The notes beneath the pieces are model-generated. The model had not been told where the DNA came from and ran no database searches. It saw nothing but the letters and a program-made list of their open reading frames with translations. The position numbers were made by a program, and so were the translations under genes. A stretch of 64,000 nucleotides of DNA from Caldimonas brevitalea (lineage in GTDB: Bacteria > Pseudomonadota > Gammaproteobacteria > Burkholderiales > Burkholderiaceae_C): NCBI RefSeq assembly GCF_001017435.1, contig NZ_CP011371.1, forward strand, positions 6,386,001-6,450,000, given 5' to 3'. Positions 34,580 to 43,373 of this stretch are shown here, in pieces (position 1 is the first letter of the stretch; each line of letters opens with the position of its first letter).

Positions 34580-34733
34580 CAGTCACGTCACTCGCTGCGA
34601 GCCCGGCCTTCCAGGTGCTTGCACAGGGCGGGGGTCTGAGGAGACACAGAGAAGCAGTACAAAAGTACTCTGTGACGCATAGCGAATGTCACAATTGCGA
34701 GGGCGCTGGCCGATGTCAGCGCCCTTTGTTTTT
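34580..34733 (+). ncRNA. Candidate small RNA or transcription-attenuating leader before the TauE/SafE gene
   Basis: The region ends in a very strong intrinsic terminator although no gene lies upstream on this strand. Before it the sequence can fold: CACAG and CTGTG enclose AGTAC-AAAA-GTACT at about 34630-34675, and GTGAC/GTCAC bracket the next 10 bases. A weak -10-like TACAGT lies at 34578-34583. No ORF of note is present. It could be a stand-alone sRNA or a riboswitch/attenuator controlling the transporter. I do not recognise a known riboswitch consensus. Confidence 0.35.
34700..34733 (+). terminator. Orphan rho-independent terminator in front of the TauE/SafE gene
   Basis: AGGGCGCTG-GCCGATGT-CAGCGCCCT is a perfect 9-bp stem with an 8-base loop, followed by TTGTTTTT. 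It lies 85 bases upstream of the ATG at 34818 and 280 bases from the divergent GST start. Confidence 0.88.
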
Positions 34734-34817
34734 GTGCTGCGCCATGGCGGCATCGCGGCCCACATGCCCGCGGCAGCCCGCGGTCGAGGCGCTTCAACTC
34801 TTCACCATGTCCCTCTG

Positions 34818-35582
34818 ATGTTCGAGTTCGTCTTCGTCACGCTCGCGTCCGGGTTTGCCGGTTTCATCGACGCGATCGTCGGCGGCGGCGGCCTGATCCT
34901 GGTGCCGGCACTGTTCGGTGTTTTCCCCGGCGCCGCCCCCGCGACGCTGTTCGGCACCAACAAGGGTGCCGCGGTCTGGGGCACGGCCTGGGCCACGCTG
35001 CAGTACGCCCGACGGGTCGAGATGGTGTGGTCGGCGCTGCTGCCCGCTGCCGCGGCAGCCTTGTGCGGCGCGGCGCTGGGTGCCTGGACCGTCACGCAAG
35101 TCTCTCCGGAGGGCCTGCGCAAGGCGCTGCCGCTGATCCTGCTGGCGGTGCTGCTCTACACGCTCGCACGCAAGGACCTGGGGCGCGAGCATGCGCGCCG
35201 TTTCGGTGGCGGCATCGAGGCCGCCCTCGCCTCGATCATCGGCCTGCTGGTGGGCTTTTACGACGGCTTTTTCGGCCCGGGCACCGGCAGCTTCTTCGTG
35301 TTCCTGTTCGTGCGAGTGCTCGGCTACGACTTCCTGCACGCGTCGGCCAGTGCCAAGCTGTTGAACACCGCCACCAACCTGTCGGCGCTGGCCCTGTTCA
35401 TCTCCAAGGGGCACATCTGGTGGCACTACGCGCTGGTGATGGCGGTCGCCAACATCGCCGGCAGCCTGCTCGGCACCCGGCTGGCCCTGCGCCACGGTGC
35501 GGGCTTCGTCCGCGGCGTGTTCATTGCCGTGGTGTCGGCGCTCATCTTGAAGACCGGCTACGACGCCTTCCTCGCTGCTTGA
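34818..35582 (+). CDS. TSUP-family (TauE/SafE) membrane transporter
   Basis: A 254-residue inner-membrane protein with about seven to eight helices in two inverted halves. Both TSUP half-motifs are visible: GFAGFIDAIVGGGGLILVP with GTNKGAAVWGT, and GFYDGFFGPGTGSFFVF with SAKLLNTATNLSALALF. The family exports or imports sulfite, sulfoacetate or other organosulfur anions; the substrate here is not determined. ATG 34818 has only a weak binding site. An orphan terminator with structured upstream sequence precedes it, raising the possibility of attenuation control. Confidence 0.9.
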   Translation: MFEFVFVTLASGFAGFIDAIVGGGGLILVPALFGVFPGAAPATLFGTNKGAAVWGTAWATLQYARRVEMVWSALLPAAAAALCGAALGAWTVTQVSPEGLRKALPLILLAVLLYTLARKDLGREHARRFGGGIEAALASIIGLLVGFYDGFFGPGTGSFFVFLFVRVLGYDFLHASASAKLLNTATNLSALALFISKGHIWWHYALVMAVANIAGSLLGTRLALRHGAGFVRGVFIAVVSALILKTGYDAFLAA

Positions 35583-35742
35583 AGCCCTCGGTGCGGTGGC
35601 CACCGTTGTGGCCCTGCTTCACCTGCCAGGGGTCAAGCGTGCAATCCGCCACCCCATCAGGCGATCAAGCCCGCAGGCGCCTGGGTCGATGCGCCATGCG
35701 CTGCGCATGCGAGTACAGTCCGGCGCCATCCACGGATGGAAC

Positions 35743-37617
35743 ATGCGCAGCAGTACCCTTGCCCTACCGTCGCGGCGCCGCTCCGGCGTGAGCACGCGCG
35801 TCAAGATCGGGCTGGGGTTCGGCAGCCTGGCCCTCGCCGTGTTCTTGTTCGTCGGCTGGGCGTCGGCCCGATCGGCCCGCCTGCAGGTCACGGCCGACGC
35901 CGGCCTCAGCCTCGCCGAAGTCGCACGCCACCTGTCGTCGTCGCTCGACGCGGGCATGGGCGAACGCTACCGTGAGATCCAGAACATCGCGGGACTCGAA
36001 CACCTGCACCGCCGCGAACTGGACCCCGCCGCCTGGCGTGTGGTTCTCGAACAGCTGCAGCAATCGTTTCGCCACTACGCCTGGATCGGCGTGACCGACC
36101 CGCAGGGTGTGGTGGTGGCCGCCACCGGCGGCGTGCTCGAAAAGCGCGACGTGGCGCAGCGCCCGTGGTTCGTCGAAGCACGCACCCGGCCCTTTGTCGG
36201 CGACGTGCACGACGCGGTGCTGCTGGCGCGCTTGCTGCCGCAGGTCGACAACGAGCCCCTGCGTCTGGTCGATGTGGCAGCGCCGATACGCGAGGGCGAA
36301 CGTATGGTGGGCGTGCTCGGCGCCCACCTGAGCTGGAAATGGGCTCAAGAGCTCCGCGAGCAGGCGCTCGCGCCGGTGGAGGCGGCACGGCACATCGAGG
36401 TGATCGTGGTCAACCGCGCGGGCGAGCAGCTGCTGGGCCCCAAGGGCGGACCCCGCGTTCCATTGGCACCGGCCACCGTCGAACGGCTGACGCAACAGCG
36501 CCATGGCATCGAGCCCTGGCAGGACGGTCGGCGCTACCTCAGCGCCGCCCATCGCGCCGGCCCGCGCGCCGGCTACCCCGGCCTGGGTTGGACCGTGCTG
36601 GTGCGCCAGCCGGTCAGCATCGCGACGGCGCCGGCGCGCCACCTGCAGTGGCGGATCTGGGGTTATGGCCTGTTCGGCGTGCTCGGCTTCGGCCTGGCCG
36701 GCTGGTGGCTGGCCGGACGGCTCGCCGCGCCGTTGCGCCGCGTCGCGCGCGAGGCGCAATTGCAAGCGCCGCAACACGACGCGGTGGGCGGTTCGCCTCA
36801 GGACGAAGTGACGCAGCTGGCGTATGCCCTCGGTGCCCTGGTGACACAGCTGCGCGACCGAGAGCGCGAACTGGTGAGCTTGAACGAGACGCTGGAGCAC
36901 CGGGTGGCCGAACGCACCCGGGCTTTGGAGCAGGCCAATGCCGATCTGCAGAGCTTCACACGCACCGTCTCGCACGACCTCAAGGGCCCGATCGGCTCGG
37001 TGGGCAGCGCCACCCGCATGGCGCTCGAGCTGAGCGGCCCGCAACTCGACACGCGTGCGCGCGACCTGCTCTCGCTCTCGGCCGCCGAGTGCGACCGCCT
37101 CGGGGTGCTGGTCGACGAGTTGCTGGCGCTGGCGCGCGTCGACCAGCAGGCGTTGCGCCGCGAGCCGCTGGACATGAAGGCGCTGGCCCAGGCGGCCGCG
37201 GCCGATGTGTTGCGCAGCGCTGCGCCCGCCGCCGTGCCACTCGACCTGCGGATCGACGACCTGCCACCGATCGACGGTGACCCGGTGCTGCTGCGACAGG
37301 TCTGGCACAACCTGTTGTCCAACGCCGTCAAGTTTTCTCGCCGTGCTGCACAGCCGCGGGTCGAAGTCGGTGTCAGCAGCGACGAGCGGCGCCATGTGTT
37401 CCATGTGCGCGACAACGGCGCCGGCTTCGACCGCCAGCTGGCCGATCGATTGTTCGACGTGTTCCAGCGCCTGCACTCTCAAGACGAGTTCCCCGGCACC
37501 GGGGTGGGCCTGTCCATCGTCAAGCGCATCGTGAACCGCCACGGCGGCGAGGTGTGGGCCGAGGGTGCGCCGGGCCAGGGCGCCTGCTTCTACTTCGCGT
37601 TGCCCCGCTCGGCGTAG
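35743..37617 (+). CDS. Membrane sensor histidine kinase with periplasmic dCache-like domain
   Basis: A 624-residue kinase from ATG 35743 (MRSSTLALPSRRRSG); the frame is open further upstream but without protein-like sequence. TM1 is at about residues 25-45 (LGFGSLALAVFLFVGWA) and TM2 at about 305-325 (YGLFGVLGFGLAGWWLAG). Between them lies a Cache-type sensor domain (FRHYAWIGVTDPQGVVVAA, RPWFVEARTRPFVGDVHDA). A HAMP segment and coiled coil (ERTRALEQANADLQ) lead to HisKA His411 in FTRTVSHDLKGPIGS and an ATPase domain with WHNLLSNAVKFSRRA, DNGAGFD and GTGVGLSIVKRI. No receiver or cognate regulator is adjacent. Confidence 0.9.
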   Translation: MRSSTLALPSRRRSGVSTRVKIGLGFGSLALAVFLFVGWASARSARLQVTADAGLSLAEVARHLSSSLDAGMGERYREIQNIAGLEHLHRRELDPAAWRVVLEQLQQSFRHYAWIGVTDPQGVVVAATGGVLEKRDVAQRPWFVEARTRPFVGDVHDAVLLARLLPQVDNEPLRLVDVAAPIREGERMVGVLGAHLSWKWAQELREQALAPVEAARHIEVIVVNRAGEQLLGPKGGPRVPLAPATVERLTQQRHGIEPWQDGRRYLSAAHRAGPRAGYPGLGWTVLVRQPVSIATAPARHLQWRIWGYGLFGVLGFGLAGWWLAGRLAAPLRRVAREAQLQAPQHDAVGGSPQDEVTQLAYALGALVTQLRDRERELVSLNETLEHRVAERTRALEQANADLQSFTRTVSHDLKGPIGSVGSATRMALELSGPQLDTRARDLLSLSAAECDRLGVLVDELLALARVDQQALRREPLDMKALAQAAAADVLRSAAPAAVPLDLRIDDLPPIDGDPVLLRQVWHNLLSNAVKFSRRAAQPRVEVGVSSDERRHVFHVRDNGAGFDRQLADRLFDVFQRLHSQDEFPGTGVGLSIVKRIVNRHGGEVWAEGAPGQGACFYFALPRSA

Positions 37618-37805
37618 GCATGGGATCGGCGTGAAACGCCGAAGGCACGTCCCGCCGCGGCCCACCCTTCCCGCAACAGTTCGACACCAGTGCTTACCCG
37701 GGCCTCACCCGGGGCCTTGCACGATGCGTTGGCGGCCTTCCGGGCCGTTTTCCCTCTTCCCGCGGCCGCGGCCGTGCCCTTCGACGATACGACCAGGAGA
37801 TCTTC

Positions 37806-38462
37806 ATGCAAGCTCTGTCTCGCCAGGCGCGCGCCTGCGCCCTCGTCCTCGGCAGTCTGTTCGCGGCCGGCAGTTCGCTCGCCGCCACGGTGGCCGGTGA
37901 ACTGTTCGATGTGTCCTATGACGACACCGGCTTCCCCGCAGGTAGCGGCTTCAGCCTGGTCGCGCCCGACACGGTGCGCTTCACGCTGCGCGGTGACGGT
38001 GACATCACGGTGGGCCCGACCCCTGACTCGATCGAAACCGACTCGGCCAGCGACTCACTTGGCTTCACGCTGCTGCCGAAGGCGGGCATCACGGTGAGCG
38101 GCGTGCAGATGTTCGTCACCGGCAGCTTCGACAACCCGACCGAAAGCGCGACGCTGACCTACAGCGAATCGCTCGCCGCCGCCGGTGCAAGCGACGGCGA
38201 CGCGGTGTCGTTGGGGGTGTTCACCTCCGGCGCGCTGCCGAGCGGCTCGGAGGTCAGCTTCGCCGGGACCACCCTGCCGGTGGCCGTGTCGTTCAGCTAT
38301 TTGCTCAACGGCTTCAGCAGCGACCCCTTCGTCGCCTCGACCGCATCGCTGGCCTACATCGATTTCCGCGTCGCGGCCGTGCCCGAGCCGGAAACGTATG
38401 CGCTGCTGTTGGCAGGCCTGGGTCTCACCGCCGCCGTCGCGCGGCGTCGCAAGGCCGGCTGA
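37806..38462 (+). CDS. PEP-CTERM sorting domain-containing exported protein
   Basis: A 218-residue secreted protein. Signal peptide ALVLGSLFAAGSSLAA ends near residue 27. The mature domain is Ser/Thr/Gly/Asp-rich and beta-stranded. The C-terminus VPEPETYALLLAGLGLTAA followed by VARRRKAG is a canonical PEP-CTERM signal: the PEP motif, a membrane helix and a basic tail, processed by exosortase/EpsH systems that go with exopolysaccharide. AGGAGA precedes ATG 37806. The exosortase is not in the window. Function of the mature domain is unknown. Confidence 0.9.
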   Translation: MQALSRQARACALVLGSLFAAGSSLAATVAGELFDVSYDDTGFPAGSGFSLVAPDTVRFTLRGDGDITVGPTPDSIETDSASDSLGFTLLPKAGITVSGVQMFVTGSFDNPTESATLTYSESLAAAGASDGDAVSLGVFTSGALPSGSEVSFAGTTLPVAVSFSYLLNGFSSDPFVASTASLAYIDFRVAAVPEPETYALLLAGLGLTAAVARRRKAG

Positions 38463-38511
38463 GCGTACCGGCAACGGCTCGGGTTGCAAGCCAGCAGGGC
38501 CCGAGCCGGCT

Positions 38512-40047
38512 TCAGGATGCGAACAGCCGTTGGTGCTGCTCACGCAGTAGCGCCTTCTGCACCTTGCCCATCGCGTTGCGCGGCAACTCGGCGTCGAAGA
38601 ACACCCGCTTGGGCACCTTGAAGCCGGCGATGCGGTCCTTCAGCGCGGCGATCATCGGACCTTCGGCCAACTCCACGCCCGGCTTGGGCACCACCACCGC
38701 CACCACCGCTTCGCCGAAGTCGGGGTGCGGCACGCCGATCACCGCCGACTCGGCCACACCGTCCATCTCGTTCAGATAGCCTTCGACCTCGGCCGGGTAG
38801 ACGTTGTAGCCGCCGCTGATCACCAGGTCTTTGCTGCGGCCCACGATGGTGAGGTACCCCTCGGCGTCGAAGCGGCCCACGTCGCCGGTCTTGAACCAGC
38901 CGTCCGCGGTGAACTCTTCACGCGTCTTCTCGGGCATGCGCCAGTAGCCGGCGAAGACGTTGGGGCCGCGCACTTCGATGCCGCCGATCTCGTTTGCCGG
39001 ACATGGAGCCCCCGTCTTGGCATCGGTCACCCGCACCTGCACGCCCGGCAACGGCCGGCCGACGGTGCCGCCGCGCCGCTCGCCGTCGGCGGGCTTGCAG
39101 GGGTTGGAGGTCAGCATCACCGTCTCGCTCATGCCGTAGCGCTCGAGGATGGTGTGGCCGGTGCGGTCGCGAAAGGCCTCGAAGGTGTCGAGCCGCAGCG
39201 GTGCCGAGCCGCTGATGAACAAGCGCATCGAGCGGCAGGCCTCGTGTGTCAGTCCGGGCTCGGCCAGCAGGCGCACATAGAGCGTGGGCACGCCCATGAA
39301 CACGGTCGCCTGGGGCAGGTGCTCGATGACACGCTGGGGATCGAACCGCGGCAGCCAGATCATCTTGCTGCCCGACAACAGCGCGCCATGGATGGCGACG
39401 AACAGGCCATGGATGTGGAAGATCGGCAGCGCATGGATCAACACATCGTCGGGCTGCCAGTCCCAGTAGGCTTTCAAGGTCAGCGCATTGCTGAGCATGT
39501 TGCCGTGGGTGAGCATGGCGCCCTTGCTGCGCCCGGTGGTGCCCGAGGTGTAGAGGATCACCGCCAGCTCGTCGTCGCCGGGCTCGACCACCGCGTGTTG
39601 GTCGCTCATGTGCGAGGCACGTTCGAGCAAGGAGCCGCTGCGGTCTTCGTTGAGCGTGAAGACATGGGCCGTGCCACGCGAGAAGGCCAGCTTGCTGATG
39701 GCCGAGAAGTTGCGCCCGGCGCACACCACCACGCTGGGTTGGGCGTCTTCGATGAAATAGGCCAGCTCGTCCTGTTGGTAGGCGGTGTTGAGCGGCACGT
39801 GGACATGGCCCGCTCGCAAGGTCGCGAGGTAGAGCATCAAGGCCTCGACCGACTTGTCGGTCTGCACCAGGATGCGCGCGCCGCGTGGCAGGTCGAGCGA
39901 GGCGAACAGGTTGGCGATCATCGCGCTGCCGCGCTCCAGGTCGCGCCAGCGGTAGCGCAGGCCGTCGTCGGTCTCGACGGCGATGGTGTCGAGGTCGTCG
40001 GGAAAGGCGGCCCGCAAGGCGGCGTAGAGGTTGGGATGGGCTGGCAT
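38512..40047 (-). CDS. Malonyl-CoA synthase (MatB-like) / acyl-CoA synthetase
   Basis: A 511-residue ANL-superfamily adenylating enzyme. The P-loop AVILYTSGTTGRSKGAMLTH, the A5 region ERYGMSETVMLTSNP, the hinge GWFKTGDVGRFDAEGYLTIVG and the final RNAMGKVQKALLRE (catalytic Lys) are all present. Length and the NLYAALRAAF opening fit MatB, which activates malonate to malonyl-CoA. ATG 40047 starts the conserved domain; the frame is open 19 codons further. No malonate decarboxylase or transporter is nearby, so the substrate is a family-based guess; another short-chain acyl-CoA ligase is possible. Confidence 0.82.
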   Translation of the reverse strand: MPAHPNLYAALRAAFPDDLDTIAVETDDGLRYRWRDLERGSAMIANLFASLDLPRGARILVQTDKSVEALMLYLATLRAGHVHVPLNTAYQQDELAYFIEDAQPSVVVCAGRNFSAISKLAFSRGTAHVFTLNEDRSGSLLERASHMSDQHAVVEPGDDELAVILYTSGTTGRSKGAMLTHGNMLSNALTLKAYWDWQPDDVLIHALPIFHIHGLFVAIHGALLSGSKMIWLPRFDPQRVIEHLPQATVFMGVPTLYVRLLAEPGLTHEACRSMRLFISGSAPLRLDTFEAFRDRTGHTILERYGMSETVMLTSNPCKPADGERRGGTVGRPLPGVQVRVTDAKTGAPCPANEIGGIEVRGPNVFAGYWRMPEKTREEFTADGWFKTGDVGRFDAEGYLTIVGRSKDLVISGGYNVYPAEVEGYLNEMDGVAESAVIGVPHPDFGEAVVAVVVPKPGVELAEGPMIAALKDRIAGFKVPKRVFFDAELPRNAMGKVQKALLREQHQRLFAS

Positions 40048-40193
40048 GGGGGTGTCGTCGCAGAGGTTCGAGGGGCGCGCACACAGGGCCGGCGCGTCGG
40101 CCACGGCAGGCTGCCGAGGGTAGCACCGTGGGACGCGGCATCGGCAGGCCGGTCTCTACCGACTCAACCCTGTGGCATCAGGTGCACTCGCCC

Positions 40194-41132
40194 TCACCTG
40201 CCCTCGGCCTCGGCTGCTGCAGGCATGGGCTCCGGCGCCGCCAGTTGCAGCCGTTCGCGCAGACGGGGCGCGGCAAAGTCGACGAAGGCCCTGACCTTGG
40301 CGGCGGCCTTGCGGCCCTCGGGGTAAACCAGATGGACCGGTGTGGGCGGCGGTTCGTGCTCGGCCAGCACGATCTGCAAGCGCCCTGCCACCACGTCAGC
40401 GGCGACCTGATAGGACAAGGCGCGTGCGAGCCCGTGGCCGGCCAGCGCCGCACCGATTGCCACGTCGCCGCTGTTGACCACCAGCCGCACGGCCGGCTCT
40501 GCGGCCGTGGCATCGCGGCCGAAGCGCCAGGGTGCGGCACGGCCGCCGGTCTGGGCGATGCCGATCGCATGGTGGCCTTGCAAGTCGGCCGGCACGGCCG
40601 GTATCCCCCGCCTGCCGAGATAGTCGGGCGAGGCCACCACGACGGCGCGCACCGAGCCGACGCGCACAGCGGTGAGCGACGAATCGGGCAGGCGGGCGAT
40701 GCGCACCGCGACATCCAGGCCTTCGTCGACCAGGTTCACCACCCGGTCGACGAACAGGCTGCGCACGTTCACCTTGGGATAGGCCGCGAGGAAGTCGAGC
40801 AGCAGGGGCGCGACGTGCAGGCGGCCGAACATCGACGACGCCGTCACCGCGAGCCAGCCCTGCGGTTCGGCATAGTCGCCGCCGGCCGCCGCATCGGCTT
40901 CCTCCAGGTCTTGCAGGATGCGCTTGCAATCGGCCAGGTAGCGCTCGCCCGCTTCGGTCAGCCGCACGCTGCGGGTGGTCCGGTGCAACAGGCGTGCACC
41001 GACCCGCTGCTCGAGCGCCACCACCGCGCGGGTCACCGCCGGGGCGGACAGGCGCAGATGGCGAGCCGCGGCCGCAAAGCCGGCCTGTTCGGCCACGGCG
41101 ACAAACACGCGCAAGGTGTCGAGACGGTCCAT
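40194..41132 (-). CDS. LysR-family transcriptional regulator
   Basis: A 312-residue LysR protein. ATG 41132 (MDRLDTLRVFVAVAEQAGF) is the conserved start; a helix-turn-helix follows (AAAARHLRLSAPAVTRAVVA, RTTRSVRLTEAGERYL). The effector domain is of the CrgA-like type. It is divergent from a GST gene 120 bases away, which it likely regulates. A perfect palindrome lies only seven bases upstream of its start, in a position to repress its own synthesis. Confidence 0.92.
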   Translation of the reverse strand: MDRLDTLRVFVAVAEQAGFAAAARHLRLSAPAVTRAVVALEQRVGARLLHRTTRSVRLTEAGERYLADCKRILQDLEEADAAAGGDYAEPQGWLAVTASSMFGRLHVAPLLLDFLAAYPKVNVRSLFVDRVVNLVDEGLDVAVRIARLPDSSLTAVRVGSVRAVVVASPDYLGRRGIPAVPADLQGHHAIGIAQTGGRAAPWRFGRDATAAEPAVRLVVNSGDVAIGAALAGHGLARALSYQVAADVVAGRLQIVLAEHEPPPTPVHLVYPEGRKAAAKVRAFVDFAAPRLRERLQLAAPEPMPAAAEAEGR

Positions 41133-41138
41133 GTCGCT

Positions 41139-41155
41139 ATTCCACGCGGTGGAAT
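41139..41155. promoter_or_regulatory. Palindromic candidate operator in the LysR/GST intergenic region
   Basis: ATTCCAC-GCG-GTGGAAT, a perfect 7+7 inverted repeat with T-N11-A spacing inside it, just upstream of the LysR start. The symmetry fits a LysR recognition site. Confidence 0.5.
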
Positions 41156-41252
41156 GCTGAAGTGTCAACAGCGGCGATTCTGCAAGCGCAGGGCAATGGA
41201 TAAGGTGGCGGCTGTAGTTTTCACCTGCTCATCGACACACAAAAGGCTTCCC

Positions 41253-41897
41253 ATGAACCCCAACGGCACACACCCCCTTCCCTCACAGCCCCTGCGCCTC
41301 TACCGCCATGAACTGTCGGGCCATGCGCACCGCGTCGAGCTGTTGTTGTCGCTGCTGGGCCTGCCCTTCGAGCGGGTCGACGTCGATTTGCGCCGGCGCG
41401 AACACAAGCAGCCGGCCTTCCTCGAGAAGAATCCGTTCGGCCAGGTGCCGGTGATCGAGGACGGCGAGCTGACGCTGGCCGACAGCAACGCCATCCTGGT
41501 CTACCTCGCGACGCGCTACGACGGCAGTGGCCGCTGGTGGCCGCGCGACCCGGTGGGAGCGGCCAACGTGCAGCGCTGGCTCAGCGTCGCCGCCGGAGCG
41601 CTCGTCAACGGGCCCGGCAATGCCCGCCTGGCAGTGCTGTTCCGGCAGCAAGGCGACCCGCAGGCGCAAGAACTCGCGCACGTGTTGCTCGAACGCCTCG
41701 AGGCGCACCTTGGGACCCGCGAGTACTTCGCAGCCGATCATCCGACCGTGGCCGACGTGGCCCTCTACAGCTACACGGCGCATGCGCCCGAAGGCGGCGT
41801 CTCGCTACAGCCCTATGCACGGCTGCGGGCCTGGCTGCAACGGATCGAGGCACTGCCCGGTTTCGTGCCGATGCAGCGCTCGCCCACGCTGGCTTGA
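41253..41897 (+). CDS. Glutathione S-transferase family protein
   Basis: A 214-residue GST. N-terminal thioredoxin fold LRLYRHELSGHAHRVELLLSL, LEKNPFGQVPVIEDGELTLA and DSNAILVYLATRYD carry the catalytic Ser, cis-Pro and glutathione contacts. The helical C-domain includes YFAADHPTVADVALYSYTAH with the N-capping box. It is divergent from a LysR gene, so probably inducible. The PNPOx-like gene begins five bases after its stop, making a two-gene operon. Confidence 0.93.
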   Translation: MNPNGTHPLPSQPLRLYRHELSGHAHRVELLLSLLGLPFERVDVDLRRREHKQPAFLEKNPFGQVPVIEDGELTLADSNAILVYLATRYDGSGRWWPRDPVGAANVQRWLSVAAGALVNGPGNARLAVLFRQQGDPQAQELAHVLLERLEAHLGTREYFAADHPTVADVALYSYTAHAPEGGVSLQPYARLRAWLQRIEALPGFVPMQRSPTLA

Positions 41898-41902
41898 GCG
41901 CC

Positions 41903-42925
41903 ATGTCCGCTGGCCCAGATCTGAAGGCGGCTTCCATGTCGCCCCCGCCCCCCGCCTCGCCCGAGACCCTGCCCGGCTGGCCCGGCCCGGGCTCGCCGTT
42001 TCATCCGGGCGAGCGCGAACTGCAGGAGCGGGCCGGCCTGCGCGAGCGCATGGAGCAGGTCGGCCGCAAGGTGGTCCGCGGCATGATGCCGGCGCAGCAC
42101 CGGGAACTGTTCGCCCAGCTGCCCTGGATGCTGGTGGGCAGCCTGGACGCGCAGCAAAGACCTTGTGCCTCGGTGCTGGTCGGGCCGCCCGGCTTCGTGC
42201 ACGCCCAAGACGAGCGGCATCTGCGCATCGCCTGCCTGCCGCGGGCAGACGAGCCGCTGGCCGCGCATTTGGCGCTCGGCAGCCCGGTGGGCCTGCTGGG
42301 GCTGCAGCTCGAGACGCGGCGGCGCAACCGGATGAATGGAGCGGTGGCCGCGCTCGACGAGCAGGGCTTCACGGTGCGAGTGGAGCAGAGCTTCGGCAAC
42401 TGCCCGCAGTACATCCAGGCGCGCACCCCTCGCTTTGTCGAACGGCCCCACCTGCCCGCCGCATCCTGGCCCGAGGGCACGCTGTTGAGCGAGCATGCAC
42501 GATCGCTGGTCGCCGGTGCCGACACCTTGTTCATTGCATCGGCGGCGGCGCCGGTGCCGGGTGATGCGTCGCGCGGAGTCGACGTCTCGCACCGCGGCGG
42601 ACGCAGCGGCTTTGTGCGGCTGTCCGAGCGCGACGGGCAGACGCTGCTGACGCTGCCCGACTACCGGGGCAACTTCATGTTCAACACGCTGGGCAACTTG
42701 CAGCTGTGGCCTCACGCCAGCCTGCTGTTCATCGACTTCGATCGGGGCGATGTGTTGCGCCTGGCCGGGCAGACGGAGATCGTCTGGGACGGGCCTGAAG
42801 TGGCGACCTTTCCCGGTGCGCAGCGGCTGTTGCGCGTGCAAGTGGAGGCCGGCACGTGGCAGGCGGGGGTGCTGCCGTTGCGGTGGTCGGCGCCCGAGTG
42901 GGCGCCGCAACTGCGCGATGCATGA
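41903..42925 (+). CDS. Pyridoxamine 5'-phosphate oxidase-family FMN-binding protein
   Basis: A 340-residue protein of the COG3576-like PNPOx split-barrel group, probably an FMN-dependent oxidoreductase. Recognisable parts are QLPWMLVGSLDAQQRPCASVL (first barrel), FGNCPQYIQAR, SEHARSLVAGADTLFIASAA, DVSHRGGRSGFVRL and DYRGNFMFNTLGNLQLWPHA, then LLFIDFDRGDVLRLAGQTEI. Two tandem split barrels fit the length. ATG 41903 lies five bases after the GST stop. Activity unknown; linked in the same transcript to a GST, so detoxification is an inference. Confidence 0.85.
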   Translation: MSAGPDLKAASMSPPPPASPETLPGWPGPGSPFHPGERELQERAGLRERMEQVGRKVVRGMMPAQHRELFAQLPWMLVGSLDAQQRPCASVLVGPPGFVHAQDERHLRIACLPRADEPLAAHLALGSPVGLLGLQLETRRRNRMNGAVAALDEQGFTVRVEQSFGNCPQYIQARTPRFVERPHLPAASWPEGTLLSEHARSLVAGADTLFIASAAAPVPGDASRGVDVSHRGGRSGFVRLSERDGQTLLTLPDYRGNFMFNTLGNLQLWPHASLLFIDFDRGDVLRLAGQTEIVWDGPEVATFPGAQRLLRVQVEAGTWQAGVLPLRWSAPEWAPQLRDA

Positions 42926-42969
42926 AGCAGGGCGCGCGCGTACAAGGCGCGAGCCCTGCGGCAGTGGCC

Positions 42970-43347
42970 TCAGGCCACCTGCACGGCGATACGCCGCGGC
43001 TGTGCGTGCTCCTGCTTGGGAATGCGCAGGTTGAGCACGCCGTCTTTCAGCGTGGCCTCGATACGGCCGGCGTCGAGTTCACGGCTCAGCGTGAAGGCGC
43101 GCCGGTAGCGCGGCACGCGCACTTCGGCATACACCGCTTCCAGGCCTTCGGGCGTGGCTGAGGCCACCGGCCCTTCGATCTGCAGCGTGTCGCCGTCGAC
43201 CTTCAGCTCCAACTGGTCTTTGGAAACGCCCGGCAGATCGGCCAGCAGCGTGATGCCGGCGTCGTCTTCGAGCACGTCGACACGCGGCACCATGGCACGC
43301 ACTTCAGTGCCGTTCTGGGGGGTCGTCAATGGCTTGTTGTCGCTCAT
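42970..43347 (-). CDS. Hsp20/alpha-crystallin small heat-shock protein
   Basis: A 125-residue small heat-shock chaperone of the Hsp20 family. A short N-terminal arm precedes the alpha-crystallin domain (VDVLEDDAGITLLADLPGVS, YRRAFTLSRELDAGRIEATL). The motif GVLNLRIPK closes the domain with a short tail. ATG 43347 has AGGAGG seven bases upstream. It is the second gene after another Hsp20 gene with a 26-base gap; such paired Hsp20 genes are common and may form mixed oligomers. A sigma-32-like promoter precedes the pair. Confidence 0.93.
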   Translation of the reverse strand: MSDNKPLTTPQNGTEVRAMVPRVDVLEDDAGITLLADLPGVSKDQLELKVDGDTLQIEGPVASATPEGLEAVYAEVRVPRYRRAFTLSRELDAGRIEATLKDGVLNLRIPKQEHAQPRRIAVQVA

Positions 43348-43373
43348 GATGTTTACCTCCTGGTGCAGCTGCT

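Noticed and set aside
37626..37642. TCGGCGT-GAA-ACGCCGA hairpin after the sensor kinase gene
   Set aside because: A perfect 7-bp stem but no T-run on either strand, so it was not called as an intrinsic terminator.
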